From positions 27,902-91,901 of the forward strand of contig CAKKQC010000060.1 in assembly GCA_919901855.1 (NCBI GenBank): a stretch of 64,000 bases of DNA, read 5' to 3'. The notes beneath the pieces were generated by a model. It was not told the origin of the DNA and did no database searches. It saw only the letters and a program-made list of their open reading frames with translations. Positions 26,450 to 34,809 of this stretch are shown here, piece after piece. Source of the stretch: a bacterium (GTDB taxonomy: Bacteria; Oederibacteriota; CAKKQC01). Both the position numbers and the translations under genes were made by a program. How positions within the stretch are numbered: position 1 is the stretch's first letter; each line of letters begins with the position of its first letter.

Positions 26450-28614
26450 CCGACGCGCTCCAGCCGGCGCCGTACCGCGAGGACCGCGGGGAACGCGAGC
26501 GCGACCAGGATGAGCGCCCCGGCGACGAGCGGCCAGACGACCGGACGGTTCCAGGCGGTTCGCGACTGTTCCCGGAGCGAAGGATCAAGCCGGTAGTACG
26601 TCACCGGTCCGTTCAGAACCGAGTGCGGCTTCGTGTTCCGCAGCCACGCGTGGTAGAGCCCGAGGCTCATGGGGTGGTAGCCCCAGGCGAGGGGCGCGTC
26701 GCGCTGCGAGATCGCGAGCGCCTTCCGGATCAGGGCGCCCCGTTCCGGCGAGTTCTCCGTCGTCTCGAGCTGCTCGAACACCCGGTTGAACTCCGCGCTG
26801 TCGTAGTTGCTGTGATTCTCGCCCGCGTGGAGCTTCTGGCCGTTCGGCCCGTAGAGCAGGAACAGGAAGTTCTCGGGGTCCGGGTAGTCCGCGTACCAGC
26901 CCCAGGAGAGCATCTGGAAGTTGCCCTGGTGCACCTTCTCCTGGAACCGGTTGTAGTCCGTCGTCTCGCTCACGAGCCGGACGCCGATCGCGTCGAACTT
27001 CTGCCCGAGCCACCGGAGGATCGCGACCTGCTCCGCCGAGTTCCACGCGTTCGCGAACCGGATCTCGAGCTGTCTGCCGTTGCGGTCCCGGCCGCCCGGC
27101 CATCCCGCCTCGGCGAGCAGGCGCCGGGCGTCGTCGAGGCTCCGCCGCCGGGGCGCCCTTGTCTTCGCGTCCCAGTCGTAGACGTGCCGGTTGACTCCGG
27201 CGGCCGAGCCGTCGAACCCGAAAAGGCCGGGCGGGAGCATGCCCTGCGCGGGGAGGCCCAGCCCGTTCAGGAAGATCTGGATCTCCTCCTCGATGTTGAT
27301 CGCGATCGAGATCGCGTACCGGAGTTTGCGACGCTGCTCCGAGTAGCCGCCGACGACGTCGTCGAGCATGTTGAAGGCGAAGTACCTGATCCCGAGTTCG
27401 GCCTCGCTCTCCAGCCGGTAGCGGCGGGCGGCCGCGGATTTCGACAGGGACAGCTCGCCCGTGTCGGAGAAGTTCACGACCTGGTCGAAGGACTCCGAAG
27501 GCACGCCCGAGGCGTCGTACCAGCCCTGCTGGAACTTGATCCAGCGCGGGATCACCTCGCGTTCGAGCTTGAGCACGATCGCGTCGATGAACGGCAGCGG
27601 CGCCCCCGCGTCGACGAGCAGTCCCGCCTCCCGGTCCCCGGGCGCGCCCTCGGCCGGGTACTTCGCACCGTGGTAGTTCTCGTTGCGCACGAGGACGATC
27701 TCGCGGTTCGGGTTGAAGACCTTGAACCGGTACGGGCCGGTGCCGACGGGGAACCGGTCGAGCGTGATGTTGCGCTGGCGCAGCGGTCCCTGGCCGTACC
27801 ACCGGAGGGCCTCCGGCGGGATGGGCGAGAAGAAGGGCATGGCGAGCCAGTACAGGATCTGGGGATAGCGGCCGTGGATCGTGATCCGGAATGTGTGCCG
27901 GTCGACCACGCGCGCCCCCGGGAGCGGGTGCGCCCCATAGTCGAGCACGATCGGGTGCGCGCGCTCGTCCGCCTCGGGGTTGTAGAAGGCGCCTCCCTCC
28001 TTCCTGCGCCGGGCGCGTTCGGCGCCGAGATCCTTGCGGAGGGCCGCGGCGTAGGCCTCCAGCCCGACGATGTACTTCGCCATCGTCGGCAGGATGGGGC
28101 AGTTCGGGCTGAGCGTGGGGTCGGCGAGCCGTTGGATCGCCGTGACGTAGTCGGCGGCCACGAGTTCGCGGGTGTCCTGGCCGGGGAGCGAGGTGAGATC
28201 GGTCAGCCCGTCGAGCGAGACCGCGGGCGGGAGGGGGAGCGGCTTCCCCCCGGCGTCATGGCCGAAGCACGGGTGCGGCTGGTACCGGATGCCGGGCCGG
28301 ATCCGGACATCGTAGGTCGTGAACGCCCCGCGCGTGACCGCCCGCGGAACCGCCGCCGCGGTGAAGGGGATGAGTTCGTACGGACGCTTGAGGTAGTGGT
28401 ACCCCAGCGGCGGTTCGTAGACGAGCCCGAGCAGGACGTACGCGTCGTACGTGTACGCCACGGAGGGGTCGAGGGTCTTGGGCGGCTCGCTGAACGTCGA
28501 GTAGTAGACGTTCTTCCCGGCGTCCGCGGCGCGGTACGGGTCGTTCGGCAGGCATCCGGCCGCGCACGCGAGAAGCGCGGCCGCCGCCGCCAGGCGGGCG
28601 GCGGCCGGCGTCAC
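26446..28614 (-). CDS. Oligopeptide-binding lipoprotein (SBP family 5)
   Basis: 722 residues from GTG 28614. A lipoprotein signal peptide ends in the lipobox LACAAGC (Cys at about 21), so it is lipid-anchored at the membrane. The family 5 start is clear (FSEPPKTLDPSVAYTYDAYVLLGLVYEPPLGYHY), as is the later ILYWLAMPFFSPIPPEAL, GTGPYRFKVFNPNREIVLVRNENYHG and YWGWYADYPDPENFL-like region. At 722 residues it is longer than typical DppA (about 535); extra sequence lies around residues 130-230. The C-terminus has a hydrophobic helix (VVWPLVAGALILVALAF), unusual for a soluble binding protein. It delivers peptides to the two permeases encoded just downstream. Confidence 0.88.
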   Translation of the reverse strand: MTPAAARLAAAAALLACAAGCLPNDPYRAADAGKNVYYSTFSEPPKTLDPSVAYTYDAYVLLGLVYEPPLGYHYLKRPYELIPFTAAAVPRAVTRGAFTTYDVRIRPGIRYQPHPCFGHDAGGKPLPLPPAVSLDGLTDLTSLPGQDTRELVAADYVTAIQRLADPTLSPNCPILPTMAKYIVGLEAYAAALRKDLGAERARRRKEGGAFYNPEADERAHPIVLDYGAHPLPGARVVDRHTFRITIHGRYPQILYWLAMPFFSPIPPEALRWYGQGPLRQRNITLDRFPVGTGPYRFKVFNPNREIVLVRNENYHGAKYPAEGAPGDREAGLLVDAGAPLPFIDAIVLKLEREVIPRWIKFQQGWYDASGVPSESFDQVVNFSDTGELSLSKSAAARRYRLESEAELGIRYFAFNMLDDVVGGYSEQRRKLRYAISIAINIEEEIQIFLNGLGLPAQGMLPPGLFGFDGSAAGVNRHVYDWDAKTRAPRRRSLDDARRLLAEAGWPGGRDRNGRQLEIRFANAWNSAEQVAILRWLGQKFDAIGVRLVSETTDYNRFQEKVHQGNFQMLSWGWYADYPDPENFLFLLYGPNGQKLHAGENHSNYDSAEFNRVFEQLETTENSPERGALIRKALAISQRDAPLAWGYHPMSLGLYHAWLRNTKPHSVLNGPVTYYRLDPSLREQSRTAWNRPVVWPLVAGALILVALAFPAVLAVRRRLERVG

Positions 28615-28615
28615 G

Positions 28616-30040
28616 TCAGTCGTCGCCTTCGAAGTGCTCCGCTCCGCCGGCCTTGGCCGCCGCGGGCGCGGGCAGGGACACGTCGGGCAGGGGCACGAAC
28701 GGCTTGATGGCCGGGCCGGTCCCGCCGACATTGAGCTTCCGGAACAGGAGTTCGACCTTCTCGGTGAGCGTGGCGATGATCGCGTCCTTGGCGGCCTGCG
28801 GCATGCCCCACAGCTTGGCCTTGAACGGTCCGATCGCCTTCTTCCGCGCCTTGTAGAGGAACTGGCTGTCGGATTCGCCCTCCTTGCGCTCGTTCGCGGC
28901 GTTTACCTTCAGCCACTCGTAAATCTCGTTCTTGAGAGCCGCGGGGAACTGCGGGTGCTCGTACATGATGTTCTGGAACTCGGTCGCGAGGTGGATTTCG
29001 CAGGTCCCCGTCTGCGGGAACCGGTCGAAGAGCTCGGTGGGCAGGGTCGAGGCGCCGTGCTGGACCGCGCCGCCCATCCCGAACTTCGCGCGGGATTCCG
29101 CGGACAGCTTCTCCAGCGTGTCGAAGTCCACCTTGACCTTCGCGAGCGTGCCGTCCGGCAGGACGACCCCGCCGTGCGACGTGCCCGTCTGGACGGAGAG
29201 CTTCGAGAGCCCGGCCTGGCCCGGCTTGAGGCCCTTGTTGTACCCGTTCATGAACGCCTCGAGCTCCTCGACCGTCGAGTTCTTGCTCCCGACCTCGCCG
29301 ATCTCGCCGCCGAGGGACACGGTCACGCCCTTGGGCTGGTGGGCCCGGACGAAGTCCGAGATCTCGATGGCCTTCCCGTAGTTCAGCGCCTGCTGCTCGT
29401 CCAGCGTGCCCTTCGCGAGGTCCACGAGCGTCGAGCTGTCGATGTCGATGTTGTAGAACCCGGCATCGATCGACTGCACGCACATCTTCTTCAGGCCCTC
29501 GATCTCGGCCTTGGCGTCCTTGGCGAACGCCTTCGCGTTGATCTGGAAGTGGTCCCCCTGGATGAACACGGGGAACGGGTAGTCCTCGCGCAGGGCCGCG
29601 GCCAGGATCGAGGAGGCGTACTCCATCGGCGGCTGAGCCGTGTACCCCATCTCGGAGCGCGCGATCTCGCAGATGAGCGCGCCGGCCTGGTGCTTCTTCG
29701 CCACGCGGAAGATCGCGCGGGCATAGTCGTACGCCATCTGCCGGATGTTGATGGCCGGCACGGTGAAGTTCGTCGGGAGCGCGCCCTTGCCCTTCGCCAT
29801 GTAGACGTCGTGGATCGACGCCGGGCCGTTCCCCGCCTGCTTCGCGAGCACGCGGATGAGCCACGCGCCCGTGGCGCGGGTCTCGGCATCCGGGCTGAAC
29901 GCCACGGTCCACGCGAGCGTGTCCGCCGCCTCGCCCCGGATGAGGGACCAGTTGAGCACCTTGACGTCGTTGCCCGAGATCGTGAGGGCGGACGCCGTCG
30001 CCTTCTTCAGTTCATCGACGCTTTTCGCTGTGATGGCCAT
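28616..30040 (-). CDS. Class II fructose-bisphosphate aldolase-family protein (long form)
   Basis: 474 residues, clearly longer than the usual 280-360. Class II features are present: the catalytic or metal His in FIQGDHFQ, FYNIDIDSSTL, GGEIGEVGSKNS, VQTGTSHGG and GGAVQHGASTLPTE, with three His that can bind zinc. N-terminal residues 1-70 and the C-terminal 100 residues are additions not found in canonical FbaA. It should split or form a ketose bisphosphate in glycolysis/gluconeogenesis. It is the first gene of the minus-strand string that continues, with a 1-nt gap, into the peptide importer; the link between an aldolase and a peptide importer is unexplained. A TATCAT hexamer lies 9 nt upstream of the ATG. 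Confidence 0.8.
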   Translation of the reverse strand: MAITAKSVDELKKATASALTISGNDVKVLNWSLIRGEAADTLAWTVAFSPDAETRATGAWLIRVLAKQAGNGPASIHDVYMAKGKGALPTNFTVPAINIRQMAYDYARAIFRVAKKHQAGALICEIARSEMGYTAQPPMEYASSILAAALREDYPFPVFIQGDHFQINAKAFAKDAKAEIEGLKKMCVQSIDAGFYNIDIDSSTLVDLAKGTLDEQQALNYGKAIEISDFVRAHQPKGVTVSLGGEIGEVGSKNSTVEELEAFMNGYNKGLKPGQAGLSKLSVQTGTSHGGVVLPDGTLAKVKVDFDTLEKLSAESRAKFGMGGAVQHGASTLPTELFDRFPQTGTCEIHLATEFQNIMYEHPQFPAALKNEIYEWLKVNAANERKEGESDSQFLYKARKKAIGPFKAKLWGMPQAAKDAIIATLTEKVELLFRKLNVGGTGPAIKPFVPLPDVSLPAPAAAKAGGAEHFEGDD

Positions 30041-30049
30041 AGTGGCGCG

Positions 30050-30080
30050 ATGATATCACGGCGTCCCGCTTTGGTACAAT
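30050..30080. promoter_or_regulatory. Overlapping divergent promoters of the aldolase string and mutS
   Basis: Minus strand: TTGTAC (30079-30074), 18-nt spacer, TATCAT (30055-30050), then 9 nt to the aldolase ATG. Plus strand: TACAAT (30075-30080), 10 nt before a mutS GTG at 30091. The plus-strand -10 and the minus-strand -35 occupy the same bases, so RNA polymerase could not bind both at once. Only 38 nt separate the two annotated start codons. Confidence 0.5.
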
Positions 30081-32688
30081 GTCGGCCCAGGTGAGCGCTG
30101 TGGCGGCCCCGACCCCGAACCCCATGATGCGGCAGTATCACGAGCTGAAGGCCCGCTATCAGGACTGCCTCCTCTTCTTCCGGCTCGGGGACTTCTACGA
30201 GATGTTCTACGAGGACGCCGAGCGGGCCTCGAAGCTCCTGGGCCTCACGCTGACCGCCCGCGACGGGGGCGGGGACACGAAGGCCCCCATGTGCGGCGTG
30301 CCCCACCACGCGGTGACCCAGTACGTGGGCAAGCTCCTCAAGATGGGGGAGAAGGTCGCGCTCTGCGAGCAGATGGAGGACCCGAAGTCGGTCAAGGGCC
30401 TGGTCCGGCGCGACGTCGTGCGGGTACTCACGCCCGGCACCCTCGTCGAGAGCGACCTCCTCGACGCCAAGGCGAACAACTGGCTCGCGGCCGTCGCCGG
30501 CACCCCCGCGAACTGGGGCCTCGCGATCGTGGACCTCTCGACGGGAGAGTTTCGGGGAACCTCGCGCGAGGGAGCCACCGCGGGCGGCGAGCTGCGCGAC
30601 GAGCTGGCGCGCATCCGGCCTGCCGAGATCCTGGGCGACGCGGACGTGCTGGCCGGGCTCGGCGCCGCGGGCGTCTCCGTGACCCCGCTGGAGAGGATCG
30701 CGCCGCGCGAGGCCCGCCGCGCGCTGCTCGAGCACTTCCACGCGGTGAGCCTCGGGGCGTACGGATGCGAGGACCGGCCCGCGCTCCAGGCCGCGGCCGC
30801 GGGCCTCCTCGCGTACCTCGCTCGCACTCACCACGCCGGGCTCGAACACCTGGCGACGTTCACGACCTACGAGCCGGGCGCGTGCCTGCGGCTCGACCCC
30901 TTCACCCTCGAGGCGCTCGAGGTCGTGGACCCCCAGCGGGAAGGGTCGCCGACCCTTCTTTCCGTCCTGGACCGGACCCGGTCCGCGATGGGCGGCCGGA
31001 CCCTGCGCCAGTGGCTCCTGCGCCCGCTGAACCAGGCGGGCGAGATCCTGAACCGGCTGGACGCGGTGGGCTGGCTGGTTGACCGGCCCGAGGAACGCGA
31101 CGCGTGGCGTGAATTCCTCGGGGACTGCGCCGACCTCGAGCGGATCGCGGCCCGGGTGGGCAGCGGGTCGGCGTCGCCCAAAGACCTCGCCGGGATGCGG
31201 ACGACGCTCGGCCTCGTGGCGCGAGTGCGGGCCTCGGTCGAGGCGGCGAAGTCCGGGGGCCTCCTCGCGGAGGAGGCGGCCGCGCTGGACGCCCTGCCCG
31301 AACTCGCCGCGCACCTGGCCGCGGCCATCGTGGATGAGCCCCCGTTTCTCGTCTCGGACGGCGGCGTAATCCGGGAGGGGTTCAACGCGGAGGTGGACGA
31401 GCTGCGGAACCTCGCCAAACACGGCAAGGACATCCTGCTCGGGATCCAGGCGCGCGAGCGGCAGGCCACGGGCATCGAGACGCTCCGGATCGCGTACAAC
31501 TCCGTCTTCGGCTACACGATCGAGATTCCGCGGAGCAAGGCCGCGCTCGCGCCCGCGTCCTGGGACCGGCGCCAGACGCTCTCGAACGTGGAGCGGTTCG
31601 TGACCCCCGAACTCAAGGAGCTCGAGGGGAGGATCCTGGGGGCGGAGGACCGGCTCGGCAAACTCGAGGCCCGGCTCTTTTCCGGGGTGCGGGACCGGGC
31701 GGCGCACGACCTGCCCGCGCTGCTGGCCACCGGCCGTGCGCTCGGGCGGCTCGACGCGCTCGCCTCGCTCGCGGACGCGGCGGCGCGCCACGGGTATGTC
31801 CGGCCTTCGATCGACCCCGCGGGGGCCATCGAGATCACGGAGGGGCGCCACCCGGTGCTGGAGCGCAACCTGCCCACGTTCGTGAGCAACGACGTCAAGC
31901 TCGTGCCGTGGCAGGAACAGGTCATGCTGGTCACGGGGCCGAACATGGCGGGGAAGTCCACGTACCTGCGCCAGGTCGCGATGCTGACCCTGATGGCGCA
32001 CGCCGGGAGCTTCGTGCCTGCGAAGGAGGCCAGGATCGCGGTCGTGGACGGCATCTTCTGCCGGATCGGGGCGTCCGACCGGCTCGCGAAGGGGATGAGC
32101 ACGTTCATGGTCGAGATGACCGAGGTCGCGCACATCCTCAACCACGCCACCGAGCGCAGCCTCCTCATCTTCGACGAGGTGGGGCGCGGGACGAGCACGT
32201 ACGACGGCATCGCGATCGCGTGGGCCCTCGTCGAACACCTCGCCCGCCACCTCGGGGCGAAGACGCTCTTCGCCACGCACTACTACGAGCTCACGGCGCT
32301 CACGGAGGAGTTCCCGTCGGTCAGGAACCTCAACGTCCTCGTCCGCGAGTGGCGGGGTGAGCTCGTGTTCCTCTACAAGATCGTGCCCGGCCGCGCGGAT
32401 CGGTCGTACGGAGTGCAGGTCGCGCGGCTGGCCGGACTCCCGGCGCCGCTCATCGCCCGGGCGCGGGAACTCCTCGGCGAGCTCGAACGGAAGGGGCAGG
32501 TGGCGCCGGAGGCGGACGGCGGCGGCCAGTTGCCGCTCTTCGGCCCCCTGCCCGACTCCGTGCGCCAGCGCCTGGAGGAGATCGACGTCGAGCGGCTGAC
32601 CCCGCTCGAGGCGTTCGCGCTGCTCCAGGAGCTCAAGGAGCAGTTGCAGGGCGGCCGGCCGTCCGGCGGCGGGTTCACCGAGGCATGA
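30079..32688 (+). CDS. mutS: DNA mismatch repair protein MutS
   Basis: 869 residues if read from the ATG. The mismatch-reading Phe-x-Glu lies in FFRLGDFYEMFYEDA near residue 35. The ATPase has Walker A GPNMAGKST near 617 and Walker B/D-loop LIFDEVGRGTSTYDG. MutS recognises mispairs and recruits MutL, encoded 10 kb downstream. Start choice is open: a TACAAT -10-like box overlaps the ATG, so the mRNA may begin near 30087 and translation at GTG 30091, which also matches the E. coli distance from start to the PMM motif. It leads the mutS-ruvC-ruvA-ruvB string and overlaps ruvC by ATGA. Confidence 0.96.
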   Translation: MSAQVSAVAAPTPNPMMRQYHELKARYQDCLLFFRLGDFYEMFYEDAERASKLLGLTLTARDGGGDTKAPMCGVPHHAVTQYVGKLLKMGEKVALCEQMEDPKSVKGLVRRDVVRVLTPGTLVESDLLDAKANNWLAAVAGTPANWGLAIVDLSTGEFRGTSREGATAGGELRDELARIRPAEILGDADVLAGLGAAGVSVTPLERIAPREARRALLEHFHAVSLGAYGCEDRPALQAAAAGLLAYLARTHHAGLEHLATFTTYEPGACLRLDPFTLEALEVVDPQREGSPTLLSVLDRTRSAMGGRTLRQWLLRPLNQAGEILNRLDAVGWLVDRPEERDAWREFLGDCADLERIAARVGSGSASPKDLAGMRTTLGLVARVRASVEAAKSGGLLAEEAAALDALPELAAHLAAAIVDEPPFLVSDGGVIREGFNAEVDELRNLAKHGKDILLGIQARERQATGIETLRIAYNSVFGYTIEIPRSKAALAPASWDRRQTLSNVERFVTPELKELEGRILGAEDRLGKLEARLFSGVRDRAAHDLPALLATGRALGRLDALASLADAAARHGYVRPSIDPAGAIEITEGRHPVLERNLPTFVSNDVKLVPWQEQVMLVTGPNMAGKSTYLRQVAMLTLMAHAGSFVPAKEARIAVVDGIFCRIGASDRLAKGMSTFMVEMTEVAHILNHATERSLLIFDEVGRGTSTYDGIAIAWALVEHLARHLGAKTLFATHYYELTALTEEFPSVRNLNVLVREWRGELVFLYKIVPGRADRSYGVQVARLAGLPAPLIARARELLGELERKGQVAPEADGGGQLPLFGPLPDSVRQRLEEIDVERLTPLEAFALLQELKEQLQGGRPSGGGFTEA

Positions 32689-33197
32689 AGGCCCGCGCTG
32701 GCCGGGTGGTCCTGGGCATAGACCCCGGGATCGCGTCCACGGGCATCGGCGTGGTCCTCGATCGCGATCGGACCTACCGGGCGCTTCACTTCGAGCTGAT
32801 CCGGACCAAGGTCGGGACGCCGTTCCCGGACCGGCTCGCGATCCTGCACCGCCGCGTCGCCGGGCTCGTGCGCGAGCACCGGCCGGACTCGATGGCGATG
32901 GAGCGGCTCTTCTTCTCGAACAACGCGAAGACCGCGATCGCGGTGGGGCAGGCGCAGGGCGCGATCCTGCTCGCGTTCGCCGGGACCGGAATCCCCATTT
33001 CCGAGTACACGCCGGTGCAGGTGAAACAGGCCGTGACCGGCGACGGACGGGCGGAGAAGCCGGCGGTGGGGGACATGATCCGGCGGCTGCTCGGCCTCGC
33101 GGAGGTGCCCAAGCCCGACGACGTGGCGGACGCGCTCGCGGTGGCGTACTGTCATCTCGTCTCGACCCGCCCCGGCATGGACGGCCGCCGTGGTTGA
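32685..33197 (+). CDS. ruvC: Holliday junction resolvase RuvC
   Basis: 170 residues, normal length. The acidic catalytic tetrad is visible: Asp in VLGIDPGIASTGIG near residue 12, Glu in SMAMERLFFSNN near 70, and the Asp pair in PDDVADALAVAYCH near 145. The SNNAKTAIAVGQAQGAI stretch is diagnostic. It cuts four-way junctions as a dimer with RuvAB. ATG overlaps the mutS stop; the gene overlaps ruvA by 8 nt. Confidence 0.97.
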   Translation: MKARAGRVVLGIDPGIASTGIGVVLDRDRTYRALHFELIRTKVGTPFPDRLAILHRRVAGLVREHRPDSMAMERLFFSNNAKTAIAVGQAQGAILLAFAGTGIPISEYTPVQVKQAVTGDGRAEKPAVGDMIRRLLGLAEVPKPDDVADALAVAYCHLVSTRPGMDGRRG

Positions 33198-33738
33198 GTT
33201 CCTGCGCGGTCGCATCGTCGGCACGGGGGCCGGCTGGATCGTGTTCGACACGGGCGGCGTCGGCCTCCGCGTGCGCGTCCACGAGCCCGCCCGGTTCCGC
33301 CGGCTCGCGGGGCGCGAGATCCGGCTGCCCGTGTGGCTCGAGGTATCCCCGCGACGCCTCGAGCTCTTCGGGTTCCTCGACGACACCGAGCGGGAGCGGT
33401 TCGAGGTCCTCATCGTTATCCCCGGGATCGGGCCCGTGACCGCCCTCAAACTCCTGCCGGCGTGGGACACGCTTGCGAATCCTTCGCAAGCACGAGTTCC
33501 CGAGATTCCGGGGGTGGGTCCGGCCAAGACCGCGCGCATCGCGAAATGGCTCGCACGCCGGGCGGGCGTCAGGCCCGCCGTGGCGGCGAAAGGCGAGGCG
33601 GAGCTCGTGAAGGCGCTGCGCGCCCTTGGTCTTCCCGCGGCGGAGGCGAAGGAGCGGGCAGTGCAGGCGGTGGCGAAGGCCCCTGCGGGCACGCTCGAGG
33701 AATGGGTGCGGCTCGCGACCTCGCGGAGCGGCCGCTAG
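33190..33738 (+). CDS. ruvA: Holliday junction branch migration protein RuvA
   Basis: 182 residues, slightly shorter than E. coli RuvA (203). Domain I is an OB fold beginning VEFLRGRIVG. Domain II has two helix-hairpin-helix motifs, VIPGIGPVTALKLL and IPGVGPAKTARIAKWL. Domain III is the C-terminal three-helix bundle that contacts RuvB (EAELVKALRALGLPAAEAKERAVQAV). The usual acidic pin region is partly divergent (RRLELFGFLDDTERERFE). GTG start; coupled to ruvC and ruvB. Confidence 0.94.
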   Translation: MVEFLRGRIVGTGAGWIVFDTGGVGLRVRVHEPARFRRLAGREIRLPVWLEVSPRRLELFGFLDDTERERFEVLIVIPGIGPVTALKLLPAWDTLANPSQARVPEIPGVGPAKTARIAKWLARRAGVRPAVAAKGEAELVKALRALGLPAAEAKERAVQAVAKAPAGTLEEWVRLATSRSGR

Positions 33739-34769
33739 TGCCGCGCCGGAAGCCCGCGCCGGCGCCGGCGGCCTCGCTCGAGACGCTCCGGGCCGAAAAG
33801 GACGCGCCGTTCGAGAACGCCCTGCGCCCCCGCGTGCTCAGGGAATACATCGGCCAGGCCCGCGTGAAGAAGGTGCTGGCGACGGCGATCCGTGCCGCGC
33901 GCGGCCGCAAGGAGCCGCTCGACCACGTGCTCCTCCACGGCGGCCCCGGCCTCGGCAAGACCACGCTCGCCATGATCCTCGCCCGCGAACTCGATGTGCG
34001 CCTGCACGTGACGAGCGGCGCCGCGCTGGACCGGGGCGCCGACGTGCTGGCCCAGCTCAACGACCTCCAGCCCCGCGAGGTCCTCTTCGTCGACGAGGTC
34101 CACCGGCTCAAGAAGCCGGTCGAGGAGCTTCTTTACCCGGCGCTCGAGGATTTCCGGGTCGACATCGCGGTAGGCAAGGGGGCGTCCGCCCGGGTCCTGC
34201 GGCTGCCGGTCGAGCCCTTCACGATGGTCGGAGCGACGACGCGGCTGGGCGTGCTCTCGGCGCCCCTCCGGAACCGATTCGGACTCGTCCTGCGGCTCGA
34301 GCCTTACGAGCCCGCGGACCTTAGGGCGATCGTGCTGGCGTCGGCGGGCCGGCTGGGCGTGGAGCTCGACGCGGCGGCGGCGGACGAGCTGGCGGGACGC
34401 GCGCGCGGCACCCCGCGCATCGCGAACCACCTGCTCAAGCGCTCCAGAGACTGGGCGCAGGCGCACGGGGACAAGAGGATCACGGCCGACGACGTCCGCG
34501 GCGCGCTCGCGGATCTCGGCATCGACGCGGACGGGTTGGACGAGATGGACCGCCGCCTCCTGGACCTGCTCGTGAACCGGTACGGCGGAGGCCCCGTGGG
34601 ACTCCGAACGCTTTCGATCGCCGCCGGCGAGGAGCCCGAGACCGTGGAGGAATTCTACGAGCCCTGGCTGATCCAGGCGGGCTTCCTCATGCGCACGTCG
34701 CAGGGCCGCCGGGCCACGCCCATCGCGCAGAACCGGTTCGGCACGACCCGGACGGGGGGTCACGCTTGA
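33738..34769 (+). CDS. ruvB: Holliday junction branch migration ATPase RuvB
   Basis: 343 residues from GTG 33738, whose first base is the last base of the ruvA stop. RuvB is the hexameric AAA+ motor of branch migration. Walker A HGGPGLGKTTLA, Walker B LFVDEVHRL, sensor-1 region MVGATTRLGVLSAPLRNRFG and the C-terminal winged-helix domain (RYGGGPVGLRTLSIAAGEEPETVEEFYEPWLIQAGFLMRTSQGRRAT) are all present. The N-terminal 15 residues are Ala/Pro-rich and likely disordered. A 40-nt gap then separates it from the pilT-like gene. Confidence 0.97.
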   Translation: MPRRKPAPAPAASLETLRAEKDAPFENALRPRVLREYIGQARVKKVLATAIRAARGRKEPLDHVLLHGGPGLGKTTLAMILARELDVRLHVTSGAALDRGADVLAQLNDLQPREVLFVDEVHRLKKPVEELLYPALEDFRVDIAVGKGASARVLRLPVEPFTMVGATTRLGVLSAPLRNRFGLVLRLEPYEPADLRAIVLASAGRLGVELDAAAADELAGRARGTPRIANHLLKRSRDWAQAHGDKRITADDVRGALADLGIDADGLDEMDRRLLDLLVNRYGGGPVGLRTLSIAAGEEPETVEEFYEPWLIQAGFLMRTSQGRRATPIAQNRFGTTRTGGHA

Positions 34770-34809
34770 TTCCCCGGGGTCCGGAACGGTAGAACAACAG
34801 ACGTACCCG

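Noticed and set aside
26623-28707. Long plus-strand frame across the peptide-binding lipoprotein
   Set aside because: Shadow of the minus-strand gene, whose lipobox and family 5 motifs are clear.
28616-30040. Classical FbaA assignment with gene symbol for the long aldolase
   Set aside because: The three metal-type His motifs fit class II aldolases, but the N- and C-terminal additions and the unusual operon make the exact substrate unsafe to name.
30007-33489. A 1160-codon antisense frame across mutS and ruvC
   Set aside because: Same reason: the plus-strand genes are certain and the antisense protein is Arg/Asp/Pro-rich without motifs.
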